Part shown: in pieces, positions 36,900-46,500 of the stretch | Layout of the letters: the number at the start of each line of letters is the position of its first letter | Position numbering within the stretch: the first letter of the stretch is position 1 | Source of the DNA: Terribium retamae | GTDB taxonomy: Bacteria > Pseudomonadota > Alphaproteobacteria > Rhizobiales > Rhizobiaceae | Assembly: GCF_022347545.1 (NCBI RefSeq) | Contig: NZ_JAKREW010000003.1 | Location: 186,001 to 250,000 of the forward strand | DNA: 64,000 nt | Direction of reading: 5' to 3' | The notes under the pieces: generated by a model | The model's database searches: none | Told to the model about the DNA's origin: nothing | What the model saw: only the letters and a program-made list of their open reading frames with translations | Position numbers and translations under genes: made by a program

Positions 36900-37781
36900 T
36901 CAACGTGTCGGTACGGGATGCTCGCCGCGATAGTCGTAGAAGCCGCGTCCGGACTTGCGGCCAAGCCAGCCGGCTTCGACATATTTCACCAGCAACGGGC
37001 AAGGGCGGTATTTGGAATCCGATAGACCTTCGTGCAGCACCTGCATGATCGACAGACAGGTATCGAGCCCGATGAAGTCGGCAAGCTGCAGCGGACCCAT
37101 CGGATGGTTGGCGCCGAGTTTCATGGCGGTGTCGATGGCTTCCACAGAACCGACACCTTCGTACAGCGTGTAGATCGCCTCGTTGATCATCGGCAACAGG
37201 ATGCGATTGACGATGAATGCCGGGAAATCCTCCGAGACGGTGATCGTCTTGTCGAGCTGCTTCACATAGGCCTTAGCCAGTTCGAAGGTCTGGTCTTCGG
37301 TGGCGATGCCGCGCACCAGTTCGACCAGCTTCATCACCGGAACGGGGTTCATGAAATGGATGCCGATGAAGCGTTCCGGGCGATCGGTCTGCGCCGCAAG
37401 TCGCGTGATCGATATCGAGGACGTGTTGGTCGCGAGCACCGCAGTCGGATTTAATTGCGGGCATAGTTGCGCGTAGATCTTGCGCTTGATCGTCTCGTCT
37501 TCGGTTGCGGCCTCGATAACCAGGTCCGCGGCAGCAAGATCCGCCATCGCCGCAGCGGAACCGATGCGGGACATGGCATTCTTGCGTTCCGTTTCGTCCA
37601 GCTTGCCGGACGCCACCTGGCGAGCCAGGTTGCCGGAGATCGTGGCGATGCCCTTTTCGATCCGGTCGACTGAGACATCGTAAAGCAGGACATTGTAGCC
37701 GGCCAATGCCGAGACATGGGCAATGCCGCCCCCCATCTGGCCCGCGCCGATGATGCCAACTGTTTCGATCTTGCCGGTCAT
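36900..37781 (-). CDS. 3-hydroxybutyryl-CoA dehydrogenase
   Basis: This 293-aa enzyme has the Rossmann start VGIIGAGQMGGGIAHVSALAGYNVLLYD, catalytic-region HFMNPVPVMKLVELV with the His, SEDFPAFIVNRILLPMINEA, and the 3HCDH C-terminal domain to GRKSGRGFYDYRG. It oxidises (S)-3-hydroxybutyryl-CoA to acetoacetyl-CoA. It lies downstream of etfBA on the same strand but is separated from it by a strong terminator. Likely roles are PHB, aromatic or fatty acid catabolism. Names used for this family include hbd and paaH. Confidence 0.9.
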   Translation of the reverse strand: MTGKIETVGIIGAGQMGGGIAHVSALAGYNVLLYDVSVDRIEKGIATISGNLARQVASGKLDETERKNAMSRIGSAAAMADLAAADLVIEAATEDETIKRKIYAQLCPQLNPTAVLATNTSSISITRLAAQTDRPERFIGIHFMNPVPVMKLVELVRGIATEDQTFELAKAYVKQLDKTITVSEDFPAFIVNRILLPMINEAIYTLYEGVGSVEAIDTAMKLGANHPMGPLQLADFIGLDTCLSIMQVLHEGLSDSKYRPCPLLVKYVEAGWLGRKSGRGFYDYRGEHPVPTR

Positions 37782-37829
37782 TCGCTATCCCGCCAACGCT
37801 TCTTCTTGTTTTGTGCGATGCAAACTAAA

Positions 37830-37860
37830 TGGCCGGGGTAGGTTTCGTCTACCCCGGCCA
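37830..37860 (-). terminator. Terminator hairpin after etfBA
   Basis: TGGCCGGGGTAG (37830-37841) and CTACCCCGGCCA (37849-37860) pair perfectly around GTTTCGT. On the minus strand it follows etfA by 30 bp and is followed by ATTTAGTTT. It separates etfBA from the hydroxyacyl-CoA dehydrogenase gene. Confidence 0.75.
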
Positions 37861-37890
37861 ACATATTTTAATACCGATCCGAAAAGGGCG

Positions 37891-38820
37891 TCAAAGCGCC
37901 TTTTGGAGTTCCGGCAGTACCTGGAAGAGGTCGCCGACGATGCCGTAGTCGGCGACCTGGAAGATCGGCGCTTCCTCGTCCTTGTTGATGGCAACGATGA
38001 CCTTGGAGTCCTTCATGCCGGCGAGATGCTGGATGGCGCCGGAGATGCCGCAGGCAATATAGAGGTCAGGCGCCACCACCTTGCCGGTCTGGCCGACCTG
38101 CCAATCGTTGGGGGCGTAGCCGGCATCGACTGCCGCGCGGCTGGCGCCGACCGCGGCACCCAGCTTGTCGGCCACGGGCAGGATGACTTCCTGGAACTTC
38201 TCGGCCGAGCCGAGGGCGCGGCCGCCCGAGATGATGATCTTGGCCGAGGTCAGTTCCGGACGATCGCTCTCCGACAGCTTGTTTTCGACGAAGGTCGAAA
38301 GGCCGGGGTTTGCGGCAGCCGAGACGGTCTCGACTGGAGCCGAACCACCTTCCGGGGCTGCCTGGAAGGAGGCGGTCCGCACGGTGATCACCTTCTTGCC
38401 GTCGCTCGCCTGCACCGTCTGGATGGCGTTGCCGGCATAGATCGGGCGCTTGAAGGTGTCGGCCGAGACCACCTCGATGATTTCCGAGACCTGGGCGACG
38501 TCGAGCAGCGCGGCGACGCGCGGCGAGACGTTCTTGCCGGTGGAGGTGGCCGCGGCGACGATGGTGTCGTAATTGCCGGCCAATGAGACGACGAGCGCGG
38601 CGGTCGGCTCGGCGAGGCGCTCGGCCAGTTCGTCTGCCTCGGCCAGAAGCACCTTGCGCACGCCCTTCAGCTTGCCGGCAGCGTCGGCGGCTGCCTTGGC
38701 GCCCTTGCCGGCGACCAGGACGTCGACGTCGGAGCCGATCTTGAGAGCGGCCGACAGTGCCTTGGCGGTCTGGTCGGAAAGCGAGGCGTTGTCGTGTTCG
38801 GCGATAAGGAGGATTGCCAT
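37891..38820 (-). CDS. etfA: Electron transfer flavoprotein alpha subunit
   Basis: This 309-aa subunit has the ETF-alpha N-domain ([19 protein letters not shown]) and the FAD domain at about residues 190-309: [61 protein letters not shown] and [22 protein letters not shown]. It receives electrons from acyl-CoA and related dehydrogenases and passes them to ETF-ubiquinone oxidoreductase. It starts 24 bp after etfB on the same strand. The terminator hairpin follows. Confidence 0.95.
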   Translation of the reverse strand: MAILLIAEHDNASLSDQTAKALSAALKIGSDVDVLVAGKGAKAAADAAGKLKGVRKVLLAEADELAERLAEPTAALVVSLAGNYDTIVAAATSTGKNVSPRVAALLDVAQVSEIIEVVSADTFKRPIYAGNAIQTVQASDGKKVITVRTASFQAAPEGGSAPVETVSAAANPGLSTFVENKLSESDRPELTSAKIIISGGRALGSAEKFQEVILPVADKLGAAVGASRAAVDAGYAPNDWQVGQTGKVVAPDLYIACGISGAIQHLAGMKDSKVIVAINKDEEAPIFQVADYGIVGDLFQVLPELQKAL

Positions 38821-38844
38821 GTTCTTGATCCCTTTCCGCTTCGC

Positions 38845-39594
38845 TTAAAGCACGCCGGCTTCGTTCTTGAGCTTGTCGACAAGCTCGGCAACCGTCTTGA
38901 CCTTGACGCCAGCCTTGCGGCCGCCCGGTTCCTCGGTCTTGATGACTTTGAGGCGCGGCTTGATGTCGGCGCCGAAATCGGCCGCGGTCTTTTCGTCGAG
39001 CGGCTTCTTCTTGGCCTTCATGATGTTGGGCAGCGAGGCATAACGCGGCTGGTTCAGGCGCAGGTCGACCGTCACAATGGTCGGCATCTTCAATTCGACG
39101 GTCTGCAGCCCGCCGTCGACTTCACGGGTGATCTTGGCTTTGTCGCCGGCCAGTTCCACCTTCGAGGCAAAAGTGCCCTGTGACCAGCCGAGAAGCGCGG
39201 CCAGCATCTGGCCGGTCTGGTTGGAATCGTCGTCGATTGCCTGCTTGCCGAGAATAACGAGGCCGGGCTGCTCCGCGTCGACGACGCCCTTCAGCACCTT
39301 CGCGACGCCCAGCGGCTCGACGGCTTCGTCGGCCTTGACCAGGATGGCGCGGTCGGCGCCCATGGCGAGAGCGGTGCGCAGCGTTTCCTGCGCCTGTGCC
39401 GGGCCGATCGAGACCACCACGATCTCCTCGACCTTGCCGGCTTCCTTCAGGCGGATCGCCTCCTCAACCGCGATCTCGTCGAACGGGTTCATCGCCATCT
39501 TCACATTGGCGAGTTCAACGCCCGAGCCGTCCGCTTTCACACGAACCTTCACATTCGCATCGACGACCCGCTTCACGGGCACCAGGACTTTCAT
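38845..39594 (-). CDS. etfB: Electron transfer flavoprotein beta subunit
   Basis: This 249-aa subunit starts at ATG 39594; the six-codon extension to 39612 is unlikely. Motifs are [36 protein letters not shown] (the ETF-beta signature region), [15 protein letters not shown] and [25 protein letters not shown], with the AMP-binding and FAD-contact sites intact. The recognition loop ([17 protein letters not shown]) is present. It is the first gene of etfBA. Confidence 0.95.
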   Translation of the reverse strand: MKVLVPVKRVVDANVKVRVKADGSGVELANVKMAMNPFDEIAVEEAIRLKEAGKVEEIVVVSIGPAQAQETLRTALAMGADRAILVKADEAVEPLGVAKVLKGVVDAEQPGLVILGKQAIDDDSNQTGQMLAALLGWSQGTFASKVELAGDKAKITREVDGGLQTVELKMPTIVTVDLRLNQPRYASLPNIMKAKKKPLDEKTAADFGADIKPRLKVIKTEEPGGRKAGVKVKTVAELVDKLKNEAGVL

Positions 39595-39829
39595 CTGTCT
39601 CTCACCTCTCAAGATGCATTCGGGGCGCTATAACAGTACCGGCCCGCTCAGAGTTGTCGAATGCCGACATTTCGGACGCAATTTCTCAAATTCATCCGCC
39701 AAGCTTCGGCCGCCTAAACGGTGGCTGACAGGGCTGCCGCAGGCGCGCGGACCGTAGTTGCGGGCGCCATCCCCGTCAATATCGGCAAAAGGCCCAAATC
39801 GGTTGAAAATCGCGCCGGAGCGCAGCCTT

Positions 39830-40609
39830 CTATTGCCTGCCCCAGCGTGATGCCGGCTTCGTTTCCGCAACGGTAGGGAGCGGGGGCGGTACGGCTTCGG
39901 CGGGATTGGTTGCCGGCGCTGTTTCGTCCTCGTTCTCCAACAAGGGGACGCCGCGGCTGCGCAGCACCAGAACAAGGATCGCACCCGTCACGATGCCGCC
40001 GATATGGCAAGCCCAGGATATCTGCTCCTCGCCTCCCATAGCGAACATCACGAACTGCAGAAGCACCCAAAGGATCAGGACGATGTAGGCCGGCAGCCTG
40101 AGTGGAATGCGGGCGAAGGCCAATACCCACACTTTCACGCGTGGATAGAGGATGAGATAGGCTGCCACCACGCCGGCGATGGCACCCGACGCACCGATCA
40201 GGGGGTGTTCGGAGCCCGGAGCGACCCAGCCGTGGAAAAGGGCACCGCCGGCGGCACAGGCAAGATAGAAGATCAGGTAGCGGATGTGACCGAGCGCATC
40301 CTCGACATTGTCGCCGAACACCCACAGGAACAGCATGTTGCCGCCGAGATGGAAGATATCGGCATGCAGGAAAGAGTAGGTCAGGTAGCTGAGCTGTTCC
40401 GGGATCACGATGAATTGCGGCGACAGTTCCGCCATGTCGTGAACAACGGAAGGGATGAAGCCATAGCTCAGCGCGGCACCCGCGGCATATTCGTCACCGC
40501 CGACGCGCGTCATCAGATAGATGGCGACATTGAAGAGAATCAGCCCGATGTTGACATAGGCGTAGCGGATGCGGCGCAGATGGTTGGAATCGTAAAGCGG
40601 GATGAACAT
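39830..40609 (-). CDS. Rhomboid family intramembrane serine protease
   Basis: This 259-aa protease has six membrane segments. Catalytic Ser141 is in PLIGASGAIAG and His202 in ACHIGGIVTG; the oxyanion Asn is in HLGGNMLFLWVFGDNVED (around residue 91), so the site is intact. The proline-rich C-terminal tail (PATNPAEAVPPPLPTVAETKP) is cytoplasmic. It cleaves membrane proteins within the bilayer. It is followed by PduO on the same strand, but 36 bp apart, so cotranscription is possible. Confidence 0.93.
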   Translation of the reverse strand: MFIPLYDSNHLRRIRYAYVNIGLILFNVAIYLMTRVGGDEYAAGAALSYGFIPSVVHDMAELSPQFIVIPEQLSYLTYSFLHADIFHLGGNMLFLWVFGDNVEDALGHIRYLIFYLACAAGGALFHGWVAPGSEHPLIGASGAIAGVVAAYLILYPRVKVWVLAFARIPLRLPAYIVLILWVLLQFVMFAMGGEEQISWACHIGGIVTGAILVLVLRSRGVPLLENEDETAPATNPAEAVPPPLPTVAETKPASRWGRQ

Positions 40610-40645
40610 GCGGCCGGCTTCCGCCCCTCATCCGCTGACGCCAAA

Positions 40646-41227
40646 TCAGCGGTTCTTGCCCGGCACCCATAGCACGTCGGACTTTCCATTGTCATTGACC
40701 GTGCGCGCGGCCACGAAGAGGAAGTCCGACAGGCGGTTGATGTATTTCAGTGCTTCGGCGCCAACCTGCTCGTCCGGGTTCTGCGCCAGGGCCACCATAA
40801 CACGTTCGGCACGCCGCGTTACCGTGCGTGCCAGATGAAGTGCTGCGGCCCCCGGCGAACCTCCGTTCAGGATGAAGGATTTCAACGGCTGAAGGTCCTC
40901 GTTGAGCAGGTCGATGTCTTTCTCGAGGCGCTCGACCTGCGAGGCGATGATGCGCAAGGGCTCATATTCCAGCGGCTTGCCGTCGTCCGGCACTGAAAGA
41001 TCGGCGCCGAGGTCGAATAGATCGTTCTGGATAAGGCCGAGCATCCTATCGATTGCAGGGTGCGAGGCGGCGGTGTGCAGACGTGCCATGCCTATGCAGG
41101 CATTGGCCTCGTCGACCGTGCCGCAGGCGTCGATACGTAGGTCGGACTTCAGGCGCCTTGCACCGGTGCCTAGACCGGTGGTGCCGGCATCGCCGGTGCG
41201 GGTGTAGATCTTGTTGAGTTTGACCAA
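40646..41227 (-). CDS. Cob(I)yrinic acid a,c-diamide adenosyltransferase, PduO type
   Basis: This 193-aa enzyme has the PduO-type motifs: KIYTRTGDAGTTGLGTGARRLKSDLRIDACGTVDEANACIGMA for ATP binding, the central helix, and the C-terminal LHLARTVTRRAERVMVALAQ and KYINRLSDFLFVAARTVN segments. It adenosylates cobalamin. It is 24 bp upstream of the rhizobial HIG1-like small protein's stop on the same strand. It need not be part of a cobalamin operon; no cob genes flank it. Confidence 0.92.
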   Translation of the reverse strand: MVKLNKIYTRTGDAGTTGLGTGARRLKSDLRIDACGTVDEANACIGMARLHTAASHPAIDRMLGLIQNDLFDLGADLSVPDDGKPLEYEPLRIIASQVERLEKDIDLLNEDLQPLKSFILNGGSPGAAALHLARTVTRRAERVMVALAQNPDEQVGAEALKYINRLSDFLFVAARTVNDNGKSDVLWVPGKNR

Positions 41228-41251
41228 GGGATCCTCCCGCAGATTTGGAGA

Positions 41252-41443
41252 CTATTTGCGGGTCAGGTACACCGCGATCATGATCAGCACCAATGCCAGG
41301 GCCTGCAGCAGGACGCGGGCCTGCATGAGCTTGTTCGAGGTGACGCCCGAGCCGCCGCGCATCATGTTGATGAGGCCGCGGATCAACACCGCCACGACAG
41401 CGACCATCACGACGATGGCGAGAATGTTGAAGACAGTTCCCAT
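41252..41443 (-). CDS. Twin-transmembrane HIG1-type protein
   Basis: The 63-aa product has two hydrophobic segments (NILAIVVMVAVVAVLIRGLINMMRGG and VLLQALALVLIMIAVYL) with the QARVLLQALAL motif of HIG1-domain (twin-transmembrane) proteins. The C-terminus is TRK. HIG1 proteins can associate with cytochrome oxidase. It lies between pduO and the SDR gene, all on the minus strand. Confidence 0.85.
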   Translation of the reverse strand: MGTVFNILAIVVMVAVVAVLIRGLINMMRGGSGVTSNKLMQARVLLQALALVLIMIAVYLTRK

Positions 41444-41459
41444 GGCGTGTTCCGTTCGT

Positions 41460-42326
41460 TCAGGCGCGCTTGGCGAGGATGCGGTAGAGCAGGGATGCCG
41501 GCAACAGACGTTTCAGCACGACCCCGATTCTGGCCGGCATCGTTACCACATAGTGCGGGCGAGGGCGTTGCGACAGAAGCGCATGGGTCAGCACTTTGTA
41601 GACCGCTTCCGGTCCGAGCTTGTAGGGAGACTGGCTTCCACCCTGCTGAAGCCGTTGCAATTGGGCCTGGTAGGCATCGCGATGCACCGAATTCTCATGG
41701 TCGATGTGCTTCAGGAACCAGGGCAGGCCGTTGCTCGCGATCTTCGAAGCAATCGGCCCAGGTTCGATCAAGGAAACCTGCACGCCGCTGCCTTCCAGTT
41801 CCTGGCGCAGGCACAGCATCAAACCTTCCAGCGCATGTTTGGACGCGGCATAAGCACCACGGAACGGCACCGGGGTGAGGCCGAGAATTGACGAGCAATG
41901 AACGATGCGGCCGTGACCCTGGGCACGCATGACAGGTACGATGCGGCGGGTAAGATCGTGCCAGCCAAACAGATTGGCTTCGAATTGTTCGCGCAATGCG
42001 ACCACCGGCAAGTCCTCGACCGCACCAGGCTGGGCGTGAGCTCCGTTGTTGTAGAGGGCGTCAAGCTTGCCGCCTGTGCGTCCGAGCACGGCTTCGACCA
42101 GGGCGGCGATCGATTCCGGTTCGCGATAATCAAGGTAGAAGGTCTCGATGCCGTCAGCTTCGAGCTTTGCGATGTCATCGACCTTACGGGCGGTGGCGAA
42201 CACCCGCCATCCATCCGTCTTCAGTGCTCGTGCGCAATAGGCGCCAATACCTGACGAAGCACCGGTGACGATTATCGTGCGCGGCGCTTGGGATGAGATA
42301 CTGGAAGAGGCGGCGAGGCTTGCCAT
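41460..42326 (-). CDS. Short-chain dehydrogenase/reductase
   Basis: This 288-aa SDR has the dinucleotide motif TGASSGIG near residue 21, NNGAH for NNAG, Ser145/Ser146 and Tyr159-x3-Lys163 (YAASK). The C-terminal extension (from about residue 200) carries an LPASLLYRILAKRA tail similar to SDRs acting on lipids. The substrate is unknown. It starts at ATG 42326, 8 bp from the divergent BrkB-type gene. Confidence 0.92.
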   Translation of the reverse strand: MASLAASSSISSQAPRTIIVTGASSGIGAYCARALKTDGWRVFATARKVDDIAKLEADGIETFYLDYREPESIAALVEAVLGRTGGKLDALYNNGAHAQPGAVEDLPVVALREQFEANLFGWHDLTRRIVPVMRAQGHGRIVHCSSILGLTPVPFRGAYAASKHALEGLMLCLRQELEGSGVQVSLIEPGPIASKIASNGLPWFLKHIDHENSVHRDAYQAQLQRLQQGGSQSPYKLGPEAVYKVLTHALLSQRPRPHYVVTMPARIGVVLKRLLPASLLYRILAKRA

Positions 42327-42334
42327 TTACCGCA

Positions 42335-43234
42335 ATGACTTCCCATATTCGCCGCCTGGAAACAACCGGAGGGACAGCTTCGTTGCTACGAACCATCGTC
42401 GCCTTCCGCCGCGTGCTCTACGATGCGGTCGGCCATTTCAACAATGACGACGGCTGGGCGATGGCCAGCCATCTGGCGATAACGTCGCTGATGGCGCTGT
42501 TTCCATTTCTGATCTTTGCCACATCGCTGGCAAGTTTCCTTGGTGCGCAAGCCTTCGTCGAGACGATCGTGCCGTTGCTGTTCGACACCTGGCCGGAACA
42601 GATCGCCAAGCCCATCGCACGGGAGGTCGTCAATGTGCTGACGGTTCGGCGTACGGACCTTCTCACTTACGGCGTGCTGCTTGCCGGTTTCTTCGCCTCC
42701 AATGGTATCGAGGCGGTGCGCACGTCCTTGAACCGGGCCTATCGCATGACGGAGACACGTTCGATCATCTTTCGGCGAGCCCAAAGCATCGTCTTCGTGC
42801 TGATTGCAGCAGTGGGCTTCCTGGCGATCAGTCTTTTGCTGGTTTTCGCACCGCTGATCGCACGTCTGGCGGAGGCGCATTTCCATTGGATAGGCCCCTA
42901 CATGGGCACCATCACGCTATGGCGCTTCGTTATCGCTTCGACGGTCATCGTGTTCGCGCTTTTCGCCGTGCATATCTGGCTGCCGATGGGGCGACGCAGC
43001 ATCGTGTCGATCCTGCCGGGCATCGGCTTCACGCTGGTCGGATGGGTGGTAGGGTCGACGATCTTCGCCTCTTACCTCGACCATTTCTCGTCCTATGTGA
43101 CGACCTATGCCGGCCTTGCCTCGATCATGATCGCGGTGGTCTTCCTCTACATCGTCTCGGTGATCTTCATTCTGGGTGGAGAACTCAACGCTGCCATCAG
43201 CCGCTATGCGGAAGCGCGTGCCCGCGTCGGCTGA
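42335..43234 (+). CDS. YihY/BrkB-family inner membrane protein
   Basis: The product is about 299 aa with six membrane segments in the YihY/BrkB pattern: a cytoplasmic N-terminus with AVGHFNNDDGWAMASHLAITSLMALFPFLIF, GVLLAGFFASNGIEAVRTSLNRAYRMTETRSI, and a C-terminal region GWVVGSTIFASYLDHFSSYVTTYAGLASIMIAVVFLYIVSVIFILGGELNA. Its function is not established; earlier claims of RNase BN were an error. ATG 42335 is preferred to ATG 42293, which overlaps the SDR gene. Its end overlaps the convergent DMT exporter by 31 bp. Confidence 0.87.
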   Translation: MTSHIRRLETTGGTASLLRTIVAFRRVLYDAVGHFNNDDGWAMASHLAITSLMALFPFLIFATSLASFLGAQAFVETIVPLLFDTWPEQIAKPIAREVVNVLTVRRTDLLTYGVLLAGFFASNGIEAVRTSLNRAYRMTETRSIIFRRAQSIVFVLIAAVGFLAISLLLVFAPLIARLAEAHFHWIGPYMGTITLWRFVIASTVIVFALFAVHIWLPMGRRSIVSILPGIGFTLVGWVVGSTIFASYLDHFSSYVTTYAGLASIMIAVVFLYIVSVIFILGGELNAAISRYAEARARVG

Positions 43235-44091
43235 GTCGTGGCCAGACCGACGCCGAAAGTGGTGATGGCCATGCCGACGATCTGGACGAGGTTCAGATGT
43301 TCTCCAAACAGGATCCAGGCCATCACGGCGGTGACCGCAGGAACCAGATAGAACAGCGAGGCAACTTTCGACATCGCGCCATCGCGGATCATCACCATCA
43401 ACAGGAAGATAGCGCCGACCGAGAGGACCAGAACAAGCCAGGCCATGGCGAAGATGAAATCGCCATTCAAGGTAAAGATACGGGTTTCGAAAGCGAAACT
43501 CGCAGCCGCCATCACCGCTGTGCCGCCGATATATTGCCAGAAGGTCGAGGCGACGAGATCCCCGGAAGAGGCAAAACGCTTCTGCCAGACGGTGCCTGCG
43601 CTCATCGCGATGACAGAGATAACCGAGGCGGTAAGTGTAGCCGGTGTGATGCCGCCACCAAGCGCACCGAGTTTTGGCCATAGGACAGTGACGACACCGA
43701 CAAAGCCGATGGCCAGGCCGGTCCAATGGCGGGGTTGGATCTGCTCGCCGAGCAGCTTACCCGCCATGACGGCGGTGATGAGCGGCTGCAGGCCGACGAT
43801 CAGTGCCGAGATGCCGGCAGGCAGGCCGCGATGGATCGCCCAGAACACCGCGCCAAGATAGATGCCGTGCATGAGAATGCCGGCGATGATCGCATGCTGG
43901 GCTTGTGCGCGGTTTGGCCAGCGCGCTTTAAGGAGCACGATCAGCCCAGCGAACAGCGCCGCGGCAATGGCAAATCGGATCGCCAGGAAGGTGAAAGGCT
44001 CTGCCCATGGCATGGCATAGCGGGCGCCGATGAAACCGGTCGCCCACAGCACTACGAAGGTGGCGGGAATGAACCGCTTGAACTCGTGCAT
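43204..44091 (-). CDS. DMT-family EamA transporter
   Basis: This 295-aa exporter has ten predicted membrane segments in two EamA repeats (KRFIPATFVVLWATGFIGARYAMPWAEPFTFLAIRF and a second starting GGITPATLTASVISVIAM). I chose ATG 44091 because the N-terminal helix then fits; the open frame goes to 44160. Such proteins export small metabolites such as amino acids. The 3' end overlaps the BrkB gene (convergent). The substrate is unknown. Confidence 0.88.
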   Translation of the reverse strand: MHEFKRFIPATFVVLWATGFIGARYAMPWAEPFTFLAIRFAIAAALFAGLIVLLKARWPNRAQAQHAIIAGILMHGIYLGAVFWAIHRGLPAGISALIVGLQPLITAVMAGKLLGEQIQPRHWTGLAIGFVGVVTVLWPKLGALGGGITPATLTASVISVIAMSAGTVWQKRFASSGDLVASTFWQYIGGTAVMAAASFAFETRIFTLNGDFIFAMAWLVLVLSVGAIFLLMVMIRDGAMSKVASLFYLVPAVTAVMAWILFGEHLNLVQIVGMAITTFGVGLATTQPTRARASA

Positions 44092-44211
44092 GGAATGGCG
44101 GACCGCTTTCTGATGGAGAATGTGCCGCTCTAGCCCGGCCACCGGGCTGGGCAAAGCCAAAACCGCTTACTTTTAAAGTAACGCGAATTGAAGCTGCTGC
44201 CCGAACTGCTC

Positions 44212-45087
44212 CTATAGCCCAACCATGCGGCGGATGTCCTGGGGTGTTGCGCCGGCGGCGCGTAATGCGGTCAAGCCCGTATCCTTCAGGCTCTTTGAGA
44301 GCTTGCGCCCGTCCGGGCCAAAAATCAGTCGGTGGTGGAAGTAGGCCGGGTGCGGCAGGCCGAGCAGTTCCTGCAACAGCCTTTGCACAGCCGTTGCCTG
44401 AAAAAGGTCCATGCCGCGTACGACGTGGGTTACCCCCTGCAAAGCATCGTCCAAAACGACCGACAGATGGTAACTGGTCGGGATGTCCCGGCGCGCCAGA
44501 ATGACGTCTCCCCAATCCTGCGGCCGTGCGGCGATGCTACGTGTGGCCGAAAGGGTCGTGTCTTCGAACTCTGTCCAGAAAAGATCGCTGCCGATCCGCG
44601 CCAGGGCCGCGGCGACGTCGAGCCGCCAGGCGAAGGGAGCACCCTGCGCGATGCGGATATCACGCTCCTCGCGCGGGAGGGTTTTGTCGACAGCGGGATA
44701 AAGCGGCACGCCGTCGGGATCACGGGGCCAATCGCGCCCGCGTCGTTCGCGATCGCTGATGAAGGCACGGATGTCGCCACGGCTCATGAAGGCTGGATAG
44801 ACGAGATTTTCGGCGATCAGCCTGTCGAGCGCCGTTTGGTATGCGGAAAAATGTTCCGACTGGCGCCGCACCGGCTCTTCCCAATCCACGCCAAGCCATT
44901 CCAGGTCGCGATAGATGCCCGCCTCGAATTCCGGCGTGCAGCGTGTGGTGTCGATGTCCTCGATGCGCAGCAACAGATGTGCGTCGACTTCACTCGCCAA
45001 TTGCTGGTTCAGCAGCGCCGAATAGGCATGACCGAGGTGCAGTTCGCCATTCGGGCTTGGAGCGAAACGAAATGTCAGGAATGTCAT
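44212..45087 (-). CDS. gluQ: Glutamyl-Q tRNA(Asp) synthetase
   Basis: The 291-aa product is a truncated GluRS paralogue: catalytic domain with FAPSPNGELHLGHAYS (HIGH-like), RIEDIDTTRCTPE, the zinc-binding region replaced, RGMDLFQATAVQRLLQELLGLPHPAYFHHRLIFG and KLSKSLKDTG (KMSKS). It lacks the anticodon-binding domain, which is the mark of GluQRS, and makes glutamyl-queuosine on tRNA-Asp. ATG 45087 is preferred over the upstream frame to 45153. Confidence 0.92.
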   Translation of the reverse strand: MTFLTFRFAPSPNGELHLGHAYSALLNQQLASEVDAHLLLRIEDIDTTRCTPEFEAGIYRDLEWLGVDWEEPVRRQSEHFSAYQTALDRLIAENLVYPAFMSRGDIRAFISDRERRGRDWPRDPDGVPLYPAVDKTLPREERDIRIAQGAPFAWRLDVAAALARIGSDLFWTEFEDTTLSATRSIAARPQDWGDVILARRDIPTSYHLSVVLDDALQGVTHVVRGMDLFQATAVQRLLQELLGLPHPAYFHHRLIFGPDGRKLSKSLKDTGLTALRAAGATPQDIRRMVGL

Positions 45088-45158
45088 CGACCGGCGGCAA
45101 TCGGGTTTTGCAAGTGTAGCCGGATTGCTACCTTGCCGGCCTTCCTCGGACAAGCAAC

Positions 45159-45800
45159 ATGCAGCGCATCACCTCTCTCAATGACATAGCCGCGGGTCTC
45201 GATGCCTTGTGCGACATCGATCCGCGCCTGGAGACGGTGCGGGCCTTTGCCCGGGACGTGCCGTTGCGTCTTTCGGAGCCGGGCTTTGCCAGCCTTGCTT
45301 CGATCATCGTCTCGCAACAGGTTTCCCGCGCCAGCGCTGATGCGATTTTCGGGCGGCTGATCAAGCTGCTGGACCCATTGACGCCCGAGGCCATCCTTGG
45401 CGCGGGCGAAGATGTTTTCCGCGAGGCCGGATTGTCGCGGCCCAAGCAGCGTGGGCTGCTCGCCGTCGCCGGCGCGGTCGCAGACGGGCTCGACCTGCAT
45501 CATCTCTGTTCGATGGACGCCGACGAAGCGATCGCCGAACTCACCGCCGTTCCGGGCATCGGCCCTTGGACGGCGGAATGTTATCTGCTCTTTGCCGCCG
45601 GGCACCCGGATGTTTTCCCAGCGCGGGACGTCGCACTGCAGAGTGCGGTCGGCCACGCGCTATCGATCGACCCACGCCCGGCCGAGAAAAAACTCATTCT
45701 CCTGGCCGAATCATGGGCGCCTTGGAGAGGCGTCGCGGCGCGACTTTTCTGGTCCTATTACAGGGAATTGAAGGGCAGGGATGCCGCTCCGCCCGTTTGA
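45159..45800 (+). CDS. DNA-3-methyladenine glycosylase II (HhH-GPD)
   Basis: This 213-aa protein has the AlkA-like HhH-GPD core: LASIIVSQQVSRASADAIFGRL, the helix-hairpin-helix LTAVPGIGPWTAECYLLFAAGHPDVFPARDVALQ with the catalytic Asp in ARD, and the C-terminal APWRGVAARLFWSYYREL. It excises alkylated bases. It lacks the AlkA N-terminal domain and is a one-domain form common in rhizobia. Divergent from gluQ. Confidence 0.92.
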   Translation: MQRITSLNDIAAGLDALCDIDPRLETVRAFARDVPLRLSEPGFASLASIIVSQQVSRASADAIFGRLIKLLDPLTPEAILGAGEDVFREAGLSRPKQRGLLAVAGAVADGLDLHHLCSMDADEAIAELTAVPGIGPWTAECYLLFAAGHPDVFPARDVALQSAVGHALSIDPRPAEKKLILLAESWAPWRGVAARLFWSYYRELKGRDAAPPV

Positions 45801-45928
45801 GCCGCAAAAAAGCTTAAAAATCATGCTCTTTTGAGGGGTGTTCGGCAGGGCTTCCCGCTTCACATCCCTGTCATGTCGGGCTTACAGTATCCGCGCCGTT
45901 CGGTTGATGAACCAAGGAGGCAAACAAC

Positions 45929-46486
45929 GTGACGGTTGCCGTATCTCCGGATGGGCTTCCAGCACTGGTGCTGAATGCGGACTATCGTCCGCTCAGCTAT
46001 TACCCGCTTTCGCTCTGGTCCTGGCAGGATGCGATCAAGGCGGTGTTCCTCGATCGCGTCAACATCGTCGCCGAATACGAGCACGCGGTTTCCTCGCCGA
46101 ACTTTTCGATGAAGCTGCCCTCCGTTGTCAGCTTGAAGGCCTATGTGAAGCCGTCGCGCTATCCGGCCTTCACCCGCTTCAACGTGTTCCTGCGGGACCG
46201 CTTCCAGTGCCAATATTGCGGGACGCCGGAGGATCTCACCTTCGACCACGTCGTCCCGCGTCATCGCGGCGGTGCGACGACGTGGGAGAATGTGGTCGCC
46301 GCCTGCTCCCCCTGCAATCTGCGCAAAGGCGGCATGATGCCTTCCCAGGCTAAGATGTGGCCGCTGCAGAAGCCTTACCAGCCGACCGTGCACGATCTGC
46401 ACAATAACGGCCGTCTCTTCCCCCCGAACCATCTGCACGAAAGCTGGATGGATTATCTCTACTGGGATGTGGAACTCGAGCCTTAA
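45929..46486 (+). CDS. HNH endonuclease
   Basis: This 185-aa protein starts with GTG at 45929 behind AAGGAGG. The HNH module is FNVFLRDRFQCQYCGTPEDLTFDHVVPRHRGGATTWENVVAACSPCNLRKG, with zinc-ligand CxxC pairs and the DH catalytic pair. The N-terminus (LVLNADYRPLSYYPLSLWSWQDAIKAVFLDRVNIVAEYE) is the conserved lead of this widespread housekeeping HNH family. The cellular substrate is unknown. Neighbours do not suggest a restriction system. Confidence 0.9.
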   Translation: MTVAVSPDGLPALVLNADYRPLSYYPLSLWSWQDAIKAVFLDRVNIVAEYEHAVSSPNFSMKLPSVVSLKAYVKPSRYPAFTRFNVFLRDRFQCQYCGTPEDLTFDHVVPRHRGGATTWENVVAACSPCNLRKGGMMPSQAKMWPLQKPYQPTVHDLHNNGRLFPPNHLHESWMDYLYWDVELEP

Positions 46487-46500
46487 GGCTCATCGCCATT

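Noticed and set aside
45929-46486. HNH endonuclease as part of a restriction or defence system
   Set aside because: No methylase or defence partner is adjacent, and this HNH family is a widespread housekeeping gene in alphaproteobacteria.
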